64,000 nucleotides of DNA from contig CP093831.1 of the NCBI GenBank assembly GCA_033063855.1, positions 19,096,001 through 19,160,000 of the forward strand, read 5' to 3'. A model generated the notes under the pieces. It saw only the letters and a list, made by a program, of their open reading frames with translations, was not told the DNA's origin and ran no database searches. Source of the stretch: Smittia aterrima (Eukaryota; Arthropoda; Insecta; Diptera; Chironomidae). Below, in pieces: positions 37,001 through 46,788 of the stretch. The first letter of the stretch is position 1, and every line of letters starts with the position of its first letter. The translations under genes and the position numbers were made by a program.

Positions 37001-37304
37001 TGTGGAAAAAGGACACATCAATATAATTAAGGTTCTTCCTGTTCATTCAGAAAACAACGAACAACTTTGGCATGGAGATGAAGGAAACGTATTCATTATC
37101 GCGGCTGAACATCAAACAACTAAGTTCATCGAAAATCTAATTTCTCTTGCTGAACAAGTATTTGACTCCTCGACTTTGGGCAAAATGATTATTGAGCGTG
37201 ACAACAAAGACGATACCATTTTCACTGCTGCATTACACAATCGTAATCCTGAAGTTTCACAATTCTTTCTAAACCATCCAAAGATCACAGCTGTCCAGAA
37301 ATGA
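34056..37304 (+). CDS. NACHT-domain STAND NTPase, intronless
   Basis: One uninterrupted exon encodes 1082 aa from ATG 34056; an upstream in-frame Met at 33930 would add 42 residues but lies before the TATA/Inr pair. The first about 570 residues are helical and unrecognised. The NACHT module follows: Walker A DDPGMGKTTE (K592), Walker B VFLLDGFDEIS (about 670-678) with the extra acidic residues typical of NACHT, VTTRPHLESEL (about 703-713), SNPILLRI, and FIHRTFTEFFCADFFF (His894) of the winged-helix region. The C-terminal about 90 residues are weak ankyrin-like repeats (EGNVFIIAAEHQ, DDTIFTAALHNRNPEVSQFF). NACHT proteins are nucleotide-driven switches that oligomerise, often in innate immunity; the role here is inference. 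No TIR, CARD or protease domain is evident. AATAAA at 37346. Lack of introns, unlike every neighbour, suggests retroposition, intron loss or transfer. Confidence 0.92.
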   Translation: MNQSDSSNIFVFIRNTQLEKVTEFLDGYHRKTALYEYNQATAKNVSAAKISLRILAEIEKAADEAYNDRNDDLSIDLMNLAKKQIKIYENLVSRGFPLGPHEKIGVKLEMGTKIQLRRIHKIYVKNANVRHLTTLISKSKLDRGGFDRSVFHQKITEAYEELNEIDWIASMLRIAANSENLNVIFIFDLERSVKSKEGYCAELKDIYINMDEVNRLEALANLAGKLTIFALQEIYRNESKPYSEESEYKQRLIEILAFCESKKSNEPLIESVFKCPPDCREAELISRVPQLLMFYKSDEQKLNEVKSIFPELFDFYKNKTKVDFDHEHPIIEARFKMKELNELIGVAYQLQSLEISLKLDAQTFTLDYQKVSLVQSNYTHLSMRLIYQQLSIQENFETAFIFAKLDTLENETILKLIVESFRGLTEPTLILECDEQKPEKVLKIIKTFRSENINERIVIFHNIESIEVEDVEKSSIEHSWSHLTPETQEKLWYMKVNFQGVQISLKDILPIDSLALNLIPLKLLVERTIKIGEDLQYPIIPNYIKRFFLPENSKKIEDSESYTIEWSSEELIEIAKKNRQVILFSDDPGMGKTTEFKEMAKRIKREFPLLWVLFVDLKEYFEFYERDGMVTKVFETSDDVAKYYCENILKLDDFQSRVFTQFLNESRIVFLLDGFDEISPSFKQFNLKLSNAIRIKTTNALWVTTRPHLESELKDTLKTEAIRLKPLNYEDRLNFMKRMLESKGFEGEILDKKFQKIDELLSNLRRNSQLSGAVSNPILLRIITEIFEDEVGDLVTNANFYSVYQSFIKKIVDNFLKKGYQAISDSAAFLTNSTDIMASHQKRALEVIFAAAGNDEIREAIENCYEDFENLSVEQITRVGFTVSDSNNRLQFIHRTFTEFFCADFFFRNLFGIDVFRMNAVTLLFHEAFYDLKGTSGMIGTFFEGVIEVLSHLSDTLRLQSIKNIFKEKFSVAEIRFVFHNSVEKGHINIIKVLPVHSENNEQLWHGDEGNVFIIAAEHQTTKFIENLISLAEQVFDSSTLGKMIIERDNKDDTIFTAALHNRNPEVSQFFLNHPKITAVQK

Positions 37305-37345
37305 ACTTCAAAGTGAAGAAAATTATAAATATAATATTACCAACA

Positions 37346-37351
37346 AATAAA
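37346..37351 (+). terminator. Polyadenylation signal AATAAA of the NACHT gene
   Basis: AATAAA 42 nt after the stop codon, implying a short 3' UTR; a second copy follows at about 37375. Confidence 0.6.
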
Positions 37352-37589
37352 TATATCTGCTATGTTAAAAATTTTAAATAAATTTATTTATTTCTCAAAA
37401 GAAAATTTGGCGGAAGCTCAAAGAATTCACGATCCTCGCATTGTTTATGACCTCATTGTGTAACTTATAAGTAGTTTTTTCACAACACAAGCACTTTCCA
37501 TTTTATTGTGGCACGCTTCAAAGTTCGTCACGCTCACTTATTTTGCATTTGCTTTAAAAGCTTCATTTTTCTACAAATCGTCGATAACC

Positions 37590-38827
37590 ATGGTTGATTT
37601 CTCAGTTGTGACATTTGTTTTATTGATTAGTCTCTTCTCAAATGAAGTAGCATCGAACGGACAATATCAACAAAATTTTCAAGCGGACCAACGAAGTTGG
37701 CGCTATTTTCTGGTGAGATTAAAATGTTTGGTTTTAAAGCTGATAAAAAAAATCTTTTCCAGAGGGTTTTCAACAAAAGATACTCATCATTAAGCGAGTT
37801 ACTTTACCGCAAAAAGATTTATTTTAGTAACATTCGGAAGATTGATGAATTCAACCGAAAATATATAAGGAGCAACATGTTCTTTAGATGCGCTATAAAT
37901 CGTTACGCTGATTTGACGAATTATGAATTTGTCAAACAATTTACAGGATTAAAGTTCGAAGGAATTCCTGAAGAAACCAAAAATACAGAGAGAACTTTTA
38001 ATACCTCAAATGCGACAGTTGATTGGCGAGGAACGGCTGTGACTTCAGTCAAACGACAACAAAACTGTGGAGCTTGTTGGAGTTTTGCAGCGGCTGGTGC
38101 TCTTGAAGGTCAATTGTATTTGAGAAAAAATGAGAGTCTCGAATCGTTGTCATCTCAGAATTTGATCGATTGTGTTGAAGCTTCTGATACGACTGGTTGC
38201 GAAGGAGGACTAATGACTGACGCTTATGATTGGATAAGCAAGAATGGAATAATGAGAGACTCTGAATATCAATATGAAGCTCGAGATAATAATTCGTGTC
38301 GATATAATTCGGAAAAGAAAGTCGGCTCTTGCAGTGGATCACAATCACTTCCTTTCGGTTCAGAATCGGCTCTGCAAGAAGGTTTATCTCAACATTTATC
38401 TTAAAGATAATGTTTCTTACTTAAAAAAAATTTCAGCTGTTTCAAAGCTCGGCCCGATTTCAATAGGGATTGATGCATCATCGGAAACTTTTCAATTTTA
38501 TTCATCAGGAATTTACTTCGAATCAGATTGCGATCCAATGGGAATTAATCATGCAGTTCTTGTGGTGGGCTTTGGATCAGAAGAGGAGGGACTTGATTAC
38601 TGGATAGTTAAAAATAGTTGGGGAGTAGGTTGGGGAGGTAAGCAATGTTAAAAATTTAAATTCAAAATTTATTGACTTTGTTCAACAGAGAATGGATACT
38701 TCAGGTTAGTTGTACATCACTTTAAATTCCTCATCTATTCCTCACGAATTCAATTTTTAGGCTTGCCAGAAATCGTGAAAATCACTGTGGTGTGGCGACT
38801 CTTGCTTCATACCCAATCGTTGAATAG
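37590..38827 (+). CDS. Cathepsin L-like cysteine protease 1 (papain family C1A)
   Basis: Five exons: 37590-37712, 37763-38381, 38437-38637, 38689-38704, 38761-38827; 1026 nt, 341 aa. A signal peptide (MVDFSVVTFVLLISLFSNEV) leads an inhibitory propeptide with an ERFNIN-type helix (RKKIYFSNIRKIDEFN) and NRYADLTNYEF. The mature domain starts near TVDWRG. The catalytic set is complete: oxyanion Gln in RQQNCGACW, Cys146, His in NHAVLVVGFG and Asn in VKNSWGVGWG. GCEGG of the S2 loop is present. The fourth exon is only 16 nt (E-NGYF-R). Expected to be a secreted digestive or lysosomal endopeptidase. A weak TATA (CTTATAAGTA) lies about 125 nt upstream. AATAAA at 38870 is 43 nt from the next gene's start. 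Confidence 0.94.
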
Positions 38828-38869
38828 AATTTAAGTTTTTACGATGTAATCGATTCGTGATTGAACAGA

Positions 38870-38875
38870 AATAAA
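38870..38875 (+). terminator. Polyadenylation signal AATAAA of cathepsin 1
   Basis: It lies 43 nt after the stop and 38 nt before the ATG of the second cathepsin. A TCAGT initiator (38885-38889) for the second gene sits immediately after it. Confidence 0.6.
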
Positions 38876-38912
38876 GAAAATACTTCAGTTTTAGATTTAA
38901 CATTGTCCAGAA

Positions 38913-40173
38913 ATGAAGTCTTTAGCGATTGTGCTTATAGTTTTCGTTCAAATTATTTGGGGAATTAACGATATAATGCGGGATCATGTGATTAATTCAT
39001 CAAAAGTTTATGAACATTGGAAGGTTTTACTTAAGATTCAACCACCATGATTTTTATTTAAAAGAAAATTGTTTCAGCCTAAGTTTAGAAAACAATATTC
39101 GAATGAAGTGGATGAGGCAAGAGCAGCCAATACAATCCAGAATGAGTTTATAAAAATAAAGGAGTTCAATATGAAGTTTGAACAAGGATCCGTGAGTTTC
39201 CGAAGGAAATTATGGAAATATTCAGACGTTGATTACTCGATAAGGAAGAAATTGCACTCAGGTTTTCGATATACTTTTAATACTCCTAAAAAAATGAATT
39301 CAGAGTTAAGTCGAAGACAAAAACGAGGAACGATCATCAACTATCTTAAGGGCCCCAAAAGCTTCGATTGGAGAACTCATAACGTGTTGAGTCCGATTCA
39401 AGACCAAGGTTTCATTTGTTCATCATGTTTTGCTTTCACTACTACTGGTGCAATTGAAGCTCAAATAGCGATATTAAATAAAAAGCACGTTAAGCTTTCT
39501 GAACAACAAATCATTGACTGTAATTTCAACGAAACAGAGGGCAATTGGGGATGTGATGTGATGAGATTTTATTTCAAATATTTTATTTGCTAATCTTTTT
39601 TCTTCCAGGGTGGATGGATGGCGCCTGCATTCGACTATGTCATTAACAATCCAGGATTAGTTACAGAGGTCTCTTACCCTTACGAGGCTGTAACAAATGT
39701 TTGTCGCTTCAACTCTTCTAATGTAGCCGCCAAAATTAGTTCTTACGTTATCCTGCCAAACGATGAAGAAATCTTAAAAAATGCTTTATCGTCTGTGGGG
39801 CCGATCGCTACAGCAATTGACGCTACTCTCGATTCCTTCTTCACATATTCAGATGGAGTATATTTTGATAAAGCCTGTAGTCAAAATTTGACGCACGCAG
39901 TTCTTCTTGTTGGTTATGATACGGACCCTGAATACGGTGATTTCTGGATATGTAAAAATTCATGGGTAATTTTTTTATTTTAATTCTCGATAATTTTGAA
40001 GAACAATAGTTTCACAGAGCACTAGTTGGGGAGAAGACGGATATTTTAAAATTAAAAGGTCATAGTAAAATTTATTTAACACAATGTAGTGATGAAGAAA
40101 ATGAAGTTTTTTTCTTAGGAATGTGGGAAACCATTGCGGGATTGGAAATTATGCCGTTTATCCAGTTTTGTAA
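38913..40173 (+). CDS. Cathepsin L-like cysteine protease 2 with altered active-site loop
   Basis: Five exons: 38913-39023, 39078-39557, 39609-39965, 40018-40058, 40119-40173; 1044 nt, 347 aa. A signal peptide (MKSLAIVLIVFVQIIWG) and a divergent propeptide (EHWKPKFRKQYSNEVDEAR, then IQNEFIKIKEFN) precede the mature domain SFDWRTHNVLSPIQDQG. Catalytic Cys154 lies in DQGFICSSCFAF, where the family norm is QGQCGSCWAF. There is one extra residue between the oxyanion Gln and the Cys, and Trp after the Cys is Phe. His (LTHAVLLVGYD) and Asn (CKNSWSTSWGEDGYF) are kept. Ahead of the mature domain is RRQKR, a furin-type site uncommon in cathepsin L. The final intron positions match cathepsin 1. It may be a protease with changed specificity or reduced activity; this needs assay. 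Tandem paralogue of the previous gene. Confidence 0.93.
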
Positions 40174-40248
40174 TCAAATATTCATCCATCACTGAAGGCA
40201 GGGTTGAGTGAAAATATGCTGTTACGTATAGGTGTTATAAAATATTTT

Positions 40249-41475
40249 TTAATATTGCAACCAATTTGCTGGATTCTTGATCATTATCGTATTAACTTGC
40301 TCCTCGCTGAAACCCTTCAGAAGCATTTTTGGTTTTACATTCATCAGTAAGTGGCCGAATCCATGCCCTCCAAATTCAGTCTACAACCAAAGTTATATTT
40401 TCAAAAAAGAACTAAATTCTTGATTTAGTAATTTTTACCAATCGATGTTTTGTGTGTATATCGTGACTGGCAAGGATCTTGTCAAGTTTTCCGTGATCAA
40501 CGAGCATCTTAAGTCTATCAACTCTTTGGGCATCCGAAGGCATATCAAAAATCGGATTTAACTAAAATAAAAAGAAATTAGAAAAAATTAAACGAAGTAT
40601 TGCTTACAAGACCTGATACCAGGAAACTTCAGTTCCAAACAAATCCAGCTGACAATAACAGCCAATGTCAGAGAAATCGATGAGTTTTTCATCATTGAGG
40701 AGAGTTCGATCAAGATGAGACATTACACACTTATTAACATCACCACCAGCTTCCAGATAAATCCTAAGAATTTCGAAAGGAGCACGAGGATCTCTCCCTG
40801 GATGAAACGAAACTCCACACTTAACATTGCTTTGAACTTCGGCTGTAGCTTGAATCGCACGTCGCTCGAAATCAGTGATTGGATAAACACTACCAACCTC
40901 ACCCATAAAACCACACTTGATGTTCACACTTTCGCTTTGATTTAATTGAACTGTTACACCTTCAAGAAGTTCTCGGGTGTAAATTTGAACCATTTCTTCG
41001 ACAGTCAAACTTAAAGTTTTAGGCTTTTGCGTCATTTCCAAATAGTGGCCAGTTCCAGCGACAACATTCACTCCAGTTTCTTTTGCAATGTAATACATCA
41101 ACTCCAAATTCCGATTTATTCCGTGCGTCGTGTTTTCTACAATCGTGCCACCTCCAAACTCTTTGAACTGCTTAACATCATTGATCACTGCCTGATGCGT
41201 TTCATCGTCAGCAAAGTTAATATTATAGTGATTTCCATAAGGATATTGACGAACAAACCCAACATTCTTCAAATGAATCTTCTCATTTTCATTCTGAAAG
41301 AATGTCGACAATGCCTTTGGCGGTTCACAATAAAATTTATGAAAATCCAAGGAGAAATGTTCATGAGTTAAAGTCAATCCTAGTTGCTCTGGAGAGATCT
41401 CTCCTAAAACTAAAAGAAAACATGATTTCTATCCAACAAATACTCAAATATTTACAAACCAGTTTGGATCTTCAT
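40249..41475 (-). CDS. Phosphotriesterase-related protein 1 (PTER)
   Basis: Four exons: 41460-41475, 40613-41409, 40439-40561, 40249-40380; 1068 nt, 355 aa (human PTER 349). An amidohydrolase-fold metal enzyme: LTHEH near the N-terminus, GEVGS (Glu in place of the carboxylated Lys of bacterial phosphotriesterase), FHPGRD, MSHLDR and SHDIHTK provide the expected binuclear metal ligands. Mammalian PTER hydrolyses N-acetyltaurine; the insect substrate is not shown by sequence. The first exon is 16 nt (MKIQT-V). The exon 2/3 join uses a weak GTCTTG donor; a GTAAGC donor 5 nt later would give an in-frame stop. Tandem copy with the next gene. Confidence 0.94.
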
Positions 41476-41750
41476 ATTCTCAGCGTAAAGAACAGTTCGA
41501 AACTGAAAATGAATTCACTAGAGCACCGAAAATAAAATTATTCTTGATCGTTTTACTTTATTTACTGACAGTAAAATATACAGTCACACGTCGCACAAGG
41601 GACAAAAGCGAAAGTGATGTGATACCGAATCGAAACGAGAGCAAGTCTATCTTTTTATCAAAAACTCACATTACTGAAAAGTCCACTGAATAAATTTACA
41701 AATACATGTTTGAGCACCGTGCCGCGTGCAAGAAATTGTTGATAATTCTT

Positions 41751-43070
41751 CTAGAATTGAAGCCACTCAGCAGGATTTTTGATTGTAATCGTGTCAATCT
41801 CTTCTTGTGTAAAATCGCGAGTTTTCATCTTGGGAATAATATTGTTAATGATATGAGAGTATCCGTGACCACCAAATTCAATCTTGAAAGAAATAAAGTC
41901 TGTAAATTAATCAACAAAGCGTTAATAAATTTACCAATCGATGCTTCGTATGGATATCATGGCTCATTAGAACTCGATTTAGTTTTCCGTTGTCAAGAAG
42001 GATTTTGAGTTTTTCAATTCTGAGAGCATCAGATGGCATGTCAATCTTTTCATTCATCTGAAAGTGCGAGCACTCGAGACCAAAGAAATCGTACTGACAG
42101 TAGCCACCGAAATCAGCAAACTCTAGAAGCTTTTCGTCGTCCATAATCGTTCCTAAAAGATACAAACCATTCATAAAGCCGATTACTTAGTATATTTATC
42201 TTACTATCCAAATGAGACATGACGCATTTATTAGCATCTCCTCCCGCTTCAAGATAAATTCTGGAGAAAAAAATAAGTTTCATAAAAGATTAGTTAATAT
42301 TTTTAATTTTTTCAATATCACCTCATAACTTTAAAAGGAGAATCAGGAGAATCGCGACCGGGATGGAAAGTCACACCGCACTTTTGATTGATTTGGACTT
42401 CGGCAGCGGCTTGAATCGATCGCTTCTCAAACTCAGAGATTGGATAAGCTGAGCCAATTTCCCCGACGACTCCACATTTAATTTTGACCGTTTTACCTGG
42501 TGATACTTCAACGTCGATTCCCTCTTCAATCTCAACTGTATAAAGATTAACCATTTCTTCAACTGAGAGCTTGAGAGTCTCAGGAGTTTGAGTTACACCT
42601 AAGTAATGACCAGTGCCCGCTATTATATTCAAACCAATTTCTTTAGCCGCGTTATACATTAGTGGCAGATTTCTATTGATTCCACAAGTCGTGTTCTCAA
42701 CAATCGCGCCTCCCCCAAATCGTTTAAAAATTTTCAAGTCTTCCATGACTGCTTTATGAGTATCTCCATCTTCAAAGTTGATGTTGTATTTGCTTCCATA
42801 AGGATATTGACGAACAAATCCTGCATTTTTCATATGTAACTTTTGATTGATTCCATCGTTGAAAAATTCGAAGAGAGGCTTCGGTGGCTCGCAATAAAAC
42901 TTGTCAAAGTTAAGGGAGAAATGCTCGTGAGTCAAAGTTATTCCTAATTGCTCTGGAGAGATATCTCCTAAAACTATTTCACAATTATTAGTTGAACTAC
43001 TTTATAAAGAAATCATTTAATATAAATGTAACATAATATATAAATCACCTGTTTGAATTTTCTGAACCAT
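41751..43070 (-). CDS. Phosphotriesterase-related protein 2 (PTER)
   Basis: Five exons: 43049-43070, 42322-42973, 42205-42260, 41935-42152, 41751-41882; 1080 nt, 359 aa. Metal-binding motifs as in its neighbour: LTHEH, GEIGS, FHPGRD, MSHLDR, SHDIHTK. It starts MVQKIQT and ends KNPAEWLQF. First and last introns are shared in position with copy 1, but this copy has two introns inside what is a single exon there (after VMR and inside MSHLD-R) and lacks the intron that copy 1 has before the DMPSDA segment. A TATA box on its strand (43147-43154) and a palindromic double GATA site (43123-43138) lie upstream of the start. Confidence 0.94.
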
Positions 43071-43122
43071 CTCGAGAGAAGTCAAATGATTGAATGAAGA
43101 AATTCAGTCAAAAGAAGTTGAA

Positions 43123-43154
43123 AGATAAGAGCTTATCTCTACAGCATATTTATA
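43123..43154 (-). promoter_or_regulatory. TATA box and palindromic GATA pair of PTER copy 2
   Basis: TATAAATA on the minus strand (43147-43154) is followed by AGATAAG-AG-CTTATCT (43123-43138), two inverted GATA sites in perfect dyad symmetry, between the TATA box and the expected start of transcription. GATA factors drive gut and fat-body genes in flies, so such expression is a reasonable inference. Confidence 0.45.
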
Positions 43155-43967
43155 ACGAATCAGTATAAACACATGACTTATAAGTGTTTGAAAGGAATTT
43201 ATGGATTTCGAATATAATTAAAGCATGAATCGAACTACATTTAAGGTTTGCTTGAGGGCTGAATATCTGAATATGATAAATATTTTCTTAACTACATATT
43301 TTTTCTCAAAGGAATATCTCAAAATTTGAGACTCAAAATATCTTGTTCAACGGTTTTCATTCAATTGCAATAGCCCAAATTGACGGCGTATACAAATTGT
43401 TGCGACGGCACCGTTAAGCTTGAAGGCAAAATACTCGAAATTACTCGATTTAATATATTTTTCTTAGTAAAACCTTTTAAAAAAGCGTCACCGAAACTTA
43501 TCTCTCACTACGAAATTGATTTTTAAATCACACTTAAAAAGTAAACTCGCAACTGTATAGTCATTTTCCCCTCAGTCAGCTGTGTTGCAAAAATGTAAAT
43601 AAAACTTTTTCGTAAAAATAATTTGTTTAAGCTCTATGTGCTTTGTCTTCAAATCATCGAGTTTAGAATATTATCAGTGACTTTTTGATGCAGATGTAAT
43701 TTCATGCAAAGCTTATTAGGAAATTGATTAACAACGCCCTCAATTAACATTAGTAAGTTAATATAGTTTTGGTGTGGTGAAACTATATTGTTGACAATAT
43801 TCAGTTTTCAATAAAAATTTTCCAGTTTCACAGAAATTCCCTTGGAAATTCCAAATTAAAAGTCAAAGGATTTTCAAAACAAAAAGCTGAAATCAACATA
43901 TAGAAGTCATTGGATTAAAAACTTTTGATCTTGAGATTCTCCGTAACGTCCATATCAAAGAGCAAAC
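43155..43967 (+). other. Divergent intergenic region, including the probable 5' UTR exon of the TLDc gene
   Basis: The TLDc gene's coding exon starts after an acceptor (TTCTTTTTAG, 44121-44130). A strong donor GTAAGTAAA at 43968, preceded by GAGCAAAC, likely ends its 5' UTR exon, giving a 163-nt intron. No other gene seen. Confidence 0.45.
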
Positions 43968-44135
43968 GTAAGTAAATACTCAAGTGAGCGATGAATCAAT
44001 TGAAAGAAACTCCTCGTTTGCAAAAGCCGTCAAACATTTCTTATTAATGAACAATTACGACTCATATTGTTATCGCGCTTAGTCAATGATAACCAATATC
44101 AACTAATAAAAAGCATGTGATTCTTTTTAGTCGAA

Positions 44136-45736
44136 ATGGGAAATCAAAACAGCAGCCAGAAGAAGAAATCTTCACCGACACACCAAGCTGAACCAATAGC
44201 CGAGAACGCGAGTCCTACAAGAACAATGGGCATGATTCGATCACCTTCGGGTGCGGACTTCCAAGATAAAAATCAAACCAAGTTTACACCAATCGATGAA
44301 CTTGCAAAAATTCTTTCAAAAAAGAATGAACGAGAAGGCAGCGGCAATGGAATCAGTAATCATGTCTTTGCAAAGTATGTTTTTCCGAGTCAACCCGAGC
44401 TTGGCTTGCGGTTGTTTCAACATTTTCACACCTTATCACACGCCAAGACAGAACATCTAGGCACCATAGCGTTTCGTCAACAGTGCGAGCGTTTCCTTTC
44501 TATTCTCGACGATCAAAAAATTATTGAGTTATATGTGAGAATTTTCTGCTGTATAAACAACGATGATAATGCAACGAAGGATGGAGTCAAAAGTCTTCTT
44601 AGACTTTCGTTTAAGATTGCTATGGCTCATTACTCAGGCGACGTTCAAATCTGTCCAAGCTTAGAGAAAACATTAGACGCAGTCATTGCTACTTGCTTCT
44701 TTCAAGAACCTCTCTCCGTTGGATTCATCTCTAGATGGTTAGAAGAAAATTGTCGTCGTCTGATTCTTCCAATTCACCGATTCAGCTTACATTTACTAAC
44801 AACGAGCTATCGGAGTATAAAACTAAATGACGAAGATCATTCAGGTCCAACTGGTTTGGAACTTGCAACACCTGTGCTTGAAAAAGGCGCACCTTTTGGA
44901 AATTCTCAACCTCTTTTGACTTTATCGATGGCATGGCTATTAGCAGGAACTTTAGCGCCTTCTTATTCAAAACCACAATCCGTGCCCGTGCCTAAAGAGG
45001 AAGACTCTTCAGCGAACGTGGCAGTATCTCCTACATCGGCTCTTCCGTCGCAACAATTGTTGAGCAAACTCGTAGCTGCTGTACCATCACATTGGACGTT
45101 ACTTTTTGACACTCGTCAACATGGCAATGGAGCTAATCGATTCCTTCATCACGTTCTTGGCTATCGAGGCCCAACACTCGTGATTCTTCACGCCCGCAGC
45201 TATAAAGAAGATGAGCCAGAAAAGATTTATTGCATCGCATCTCCCACAGAATGGAGAGGTAAGAAATCTAGCACTTTCTCTCGATTTAAGAAAACTCTCT
45301 AATAAGTTATTTATCTGGAAATGTTTTAGAAACCAATCTGTATGTAGGTGGTGAAGAAAGTTGTTTGGTTCAACTACAACCAAAGTTTTCAGTTATGGAA
45401 AAAGGAAAGAACATCCTCTTCCTCAACACTCATATTCGCGGCTTTCCTAAAGGTCTTAGAGTTGCTGTTGATCCGCGAAACCCCATCATATCTGTCAACG
45501 AAGACTTTGAAAAAATCGACATACATTCAATTGCGCACGTCTTGCTAAATATCGAAGTGTGGGGATGTGGAGATAAGTCATCGAGAGAAGTTCAACTTGA
45601 CATTAAAAAATGGCAAATCAAGGAAGCAGAGCGTCAACGAACCGTCAAACTTACTGCAGCCGATTGGATCGATAATCCTGATCGTTACTTACTTGAACTC
45701 GGTGGAAGACCTCAATATAACAACTCTAACAAATAA
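44136..45736 (+). CDS. TLDc-domain protein, MEAK7 (TLDC1) homologue
   Basis: Two coding exons, 44136-45258 and 45330-45736; 1530 nt, 509 aa (human MEAK7 456). It begins MGNQNSSQKKK, a consensus N-myristoylation site (Gly2) with a basic patch, as in MEAK7, which binds lysosomal membranes and promotes mTOR signalling. The middle is helical. The TLDc domain spans about 305-485: LLSKLVAAVPSHWTLLFDTR, HHVLGYRGPTLVILHARS, NILFLNTHIRGFPKGLRVAV, and a Trp/Gly-rich end NIEVWGCGDKSS. The tail includes WQIKEAERQRTVKL, similar to the C-terminal helix of this subfamily. Assignment to MEAK7 over OXR1/NCOA7 rests on the myristoylation start and the tail. AATAAA at 45964. Confidence 0.92.
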
Positions 45737-46788
45737 AAACTCTCTCGATCTTCTCCCGCGTGTACTTAACTTGTTTTATGATTCCAAAACATCCTGACTG
45801 ATGTGAATGTTATTTGGTGAAAGCTTTCCGATTAATTAATGAAATTCATTAAAAGTTTTATGAGCAAAATTTGATTTTATTTTAATTCTTCTTCGTCAAA
45901 ATTTCATTTGCGTATTCGTCATAAAGGAGAACATCTTTAAGAGCTAGAAAAGTTTCTCAGTGCAATAAATATAAGGCTTAATAAGTATTCGTTGCATTTC
46001 ACGATTAAGTAGTTTTGTTAAGTAGTTTTACTAATTGCTTAATGCTACTTAGGATCTTAAATTAGAAAAAAAAGGTTTCCTTCATATTCTAAAGGTAAAG
46101 TAATTAACTCAATGAGCAAACTAAGTTCATGGCACTTAACGCTACTTCATGACTCTCAAGCAATCTTTCTCCAAAATCGAATGTGTTTTACAACAAAAAT
46201 CAAATAAAAAGCGACGAATTTTACTACTTTGGTAATTGCTGTATATAATCAGAAATAATTTATATTAAAACCTTAGTCTAGTGTTGCAAAAAAATCGTTT
46301 CTGAATTCATCTAAGTGTTTGGGGGATTTTTCTCATGAAGAGGTAAAGCCATGCGGCGTTTAATCTCAATGAAACTACTTTATTAAGCCACTTCGGTCTG
46401 AAGGCCACGACGAAAAAGATTTCCTTCTTTACACTTTTTGGAAATGATTTCTCTCTCTCGTTGATTAAGAATTTGTTTACTTAAAAAGGCGTTTCTCGCT
46501 TAAGTTCTAATTAAATACAAAGGCGTTATCAAAATTCATAGTTAAAATTAATAATTCTAAAACTTCTTAAACTTTTCTATCGCAAACAGGTTTTTCCTAA
46601 AAATTACTTTTGATTTTTTAATTTTTCATTTCGCTTAGTTAGGAATCAAGTCAAGGCTTACGATATTTTAATCTTTAGGCACACACACGATAGAAGCATT
46701 AGTAACGCGACACAAATTTTTCTTAAGCTTTCGGTTCTCCGCTTTGAGATTATTGACTAGAGACTGATACATCAACTATCGTTTTTGT
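45737..46788. other. Convergent 3' regions of the TLDc gene and hindsight
   Basis: Holds AATAAA for the TLDc gene (45964-45969) and a minus-strand AATAAA (46379-46384) that would give hindsight a 3' UTR of about 400 nt. No gene seen. Confidence 0.55.

Noticed and set aside
33153..37304. Single fused ankyrin-NACHT gene
   Set aside because: PSMD10 has a normal stop and full family length, and the NACHT gene has its own TATA/Inr; read-through is possible but one protein is not supported.
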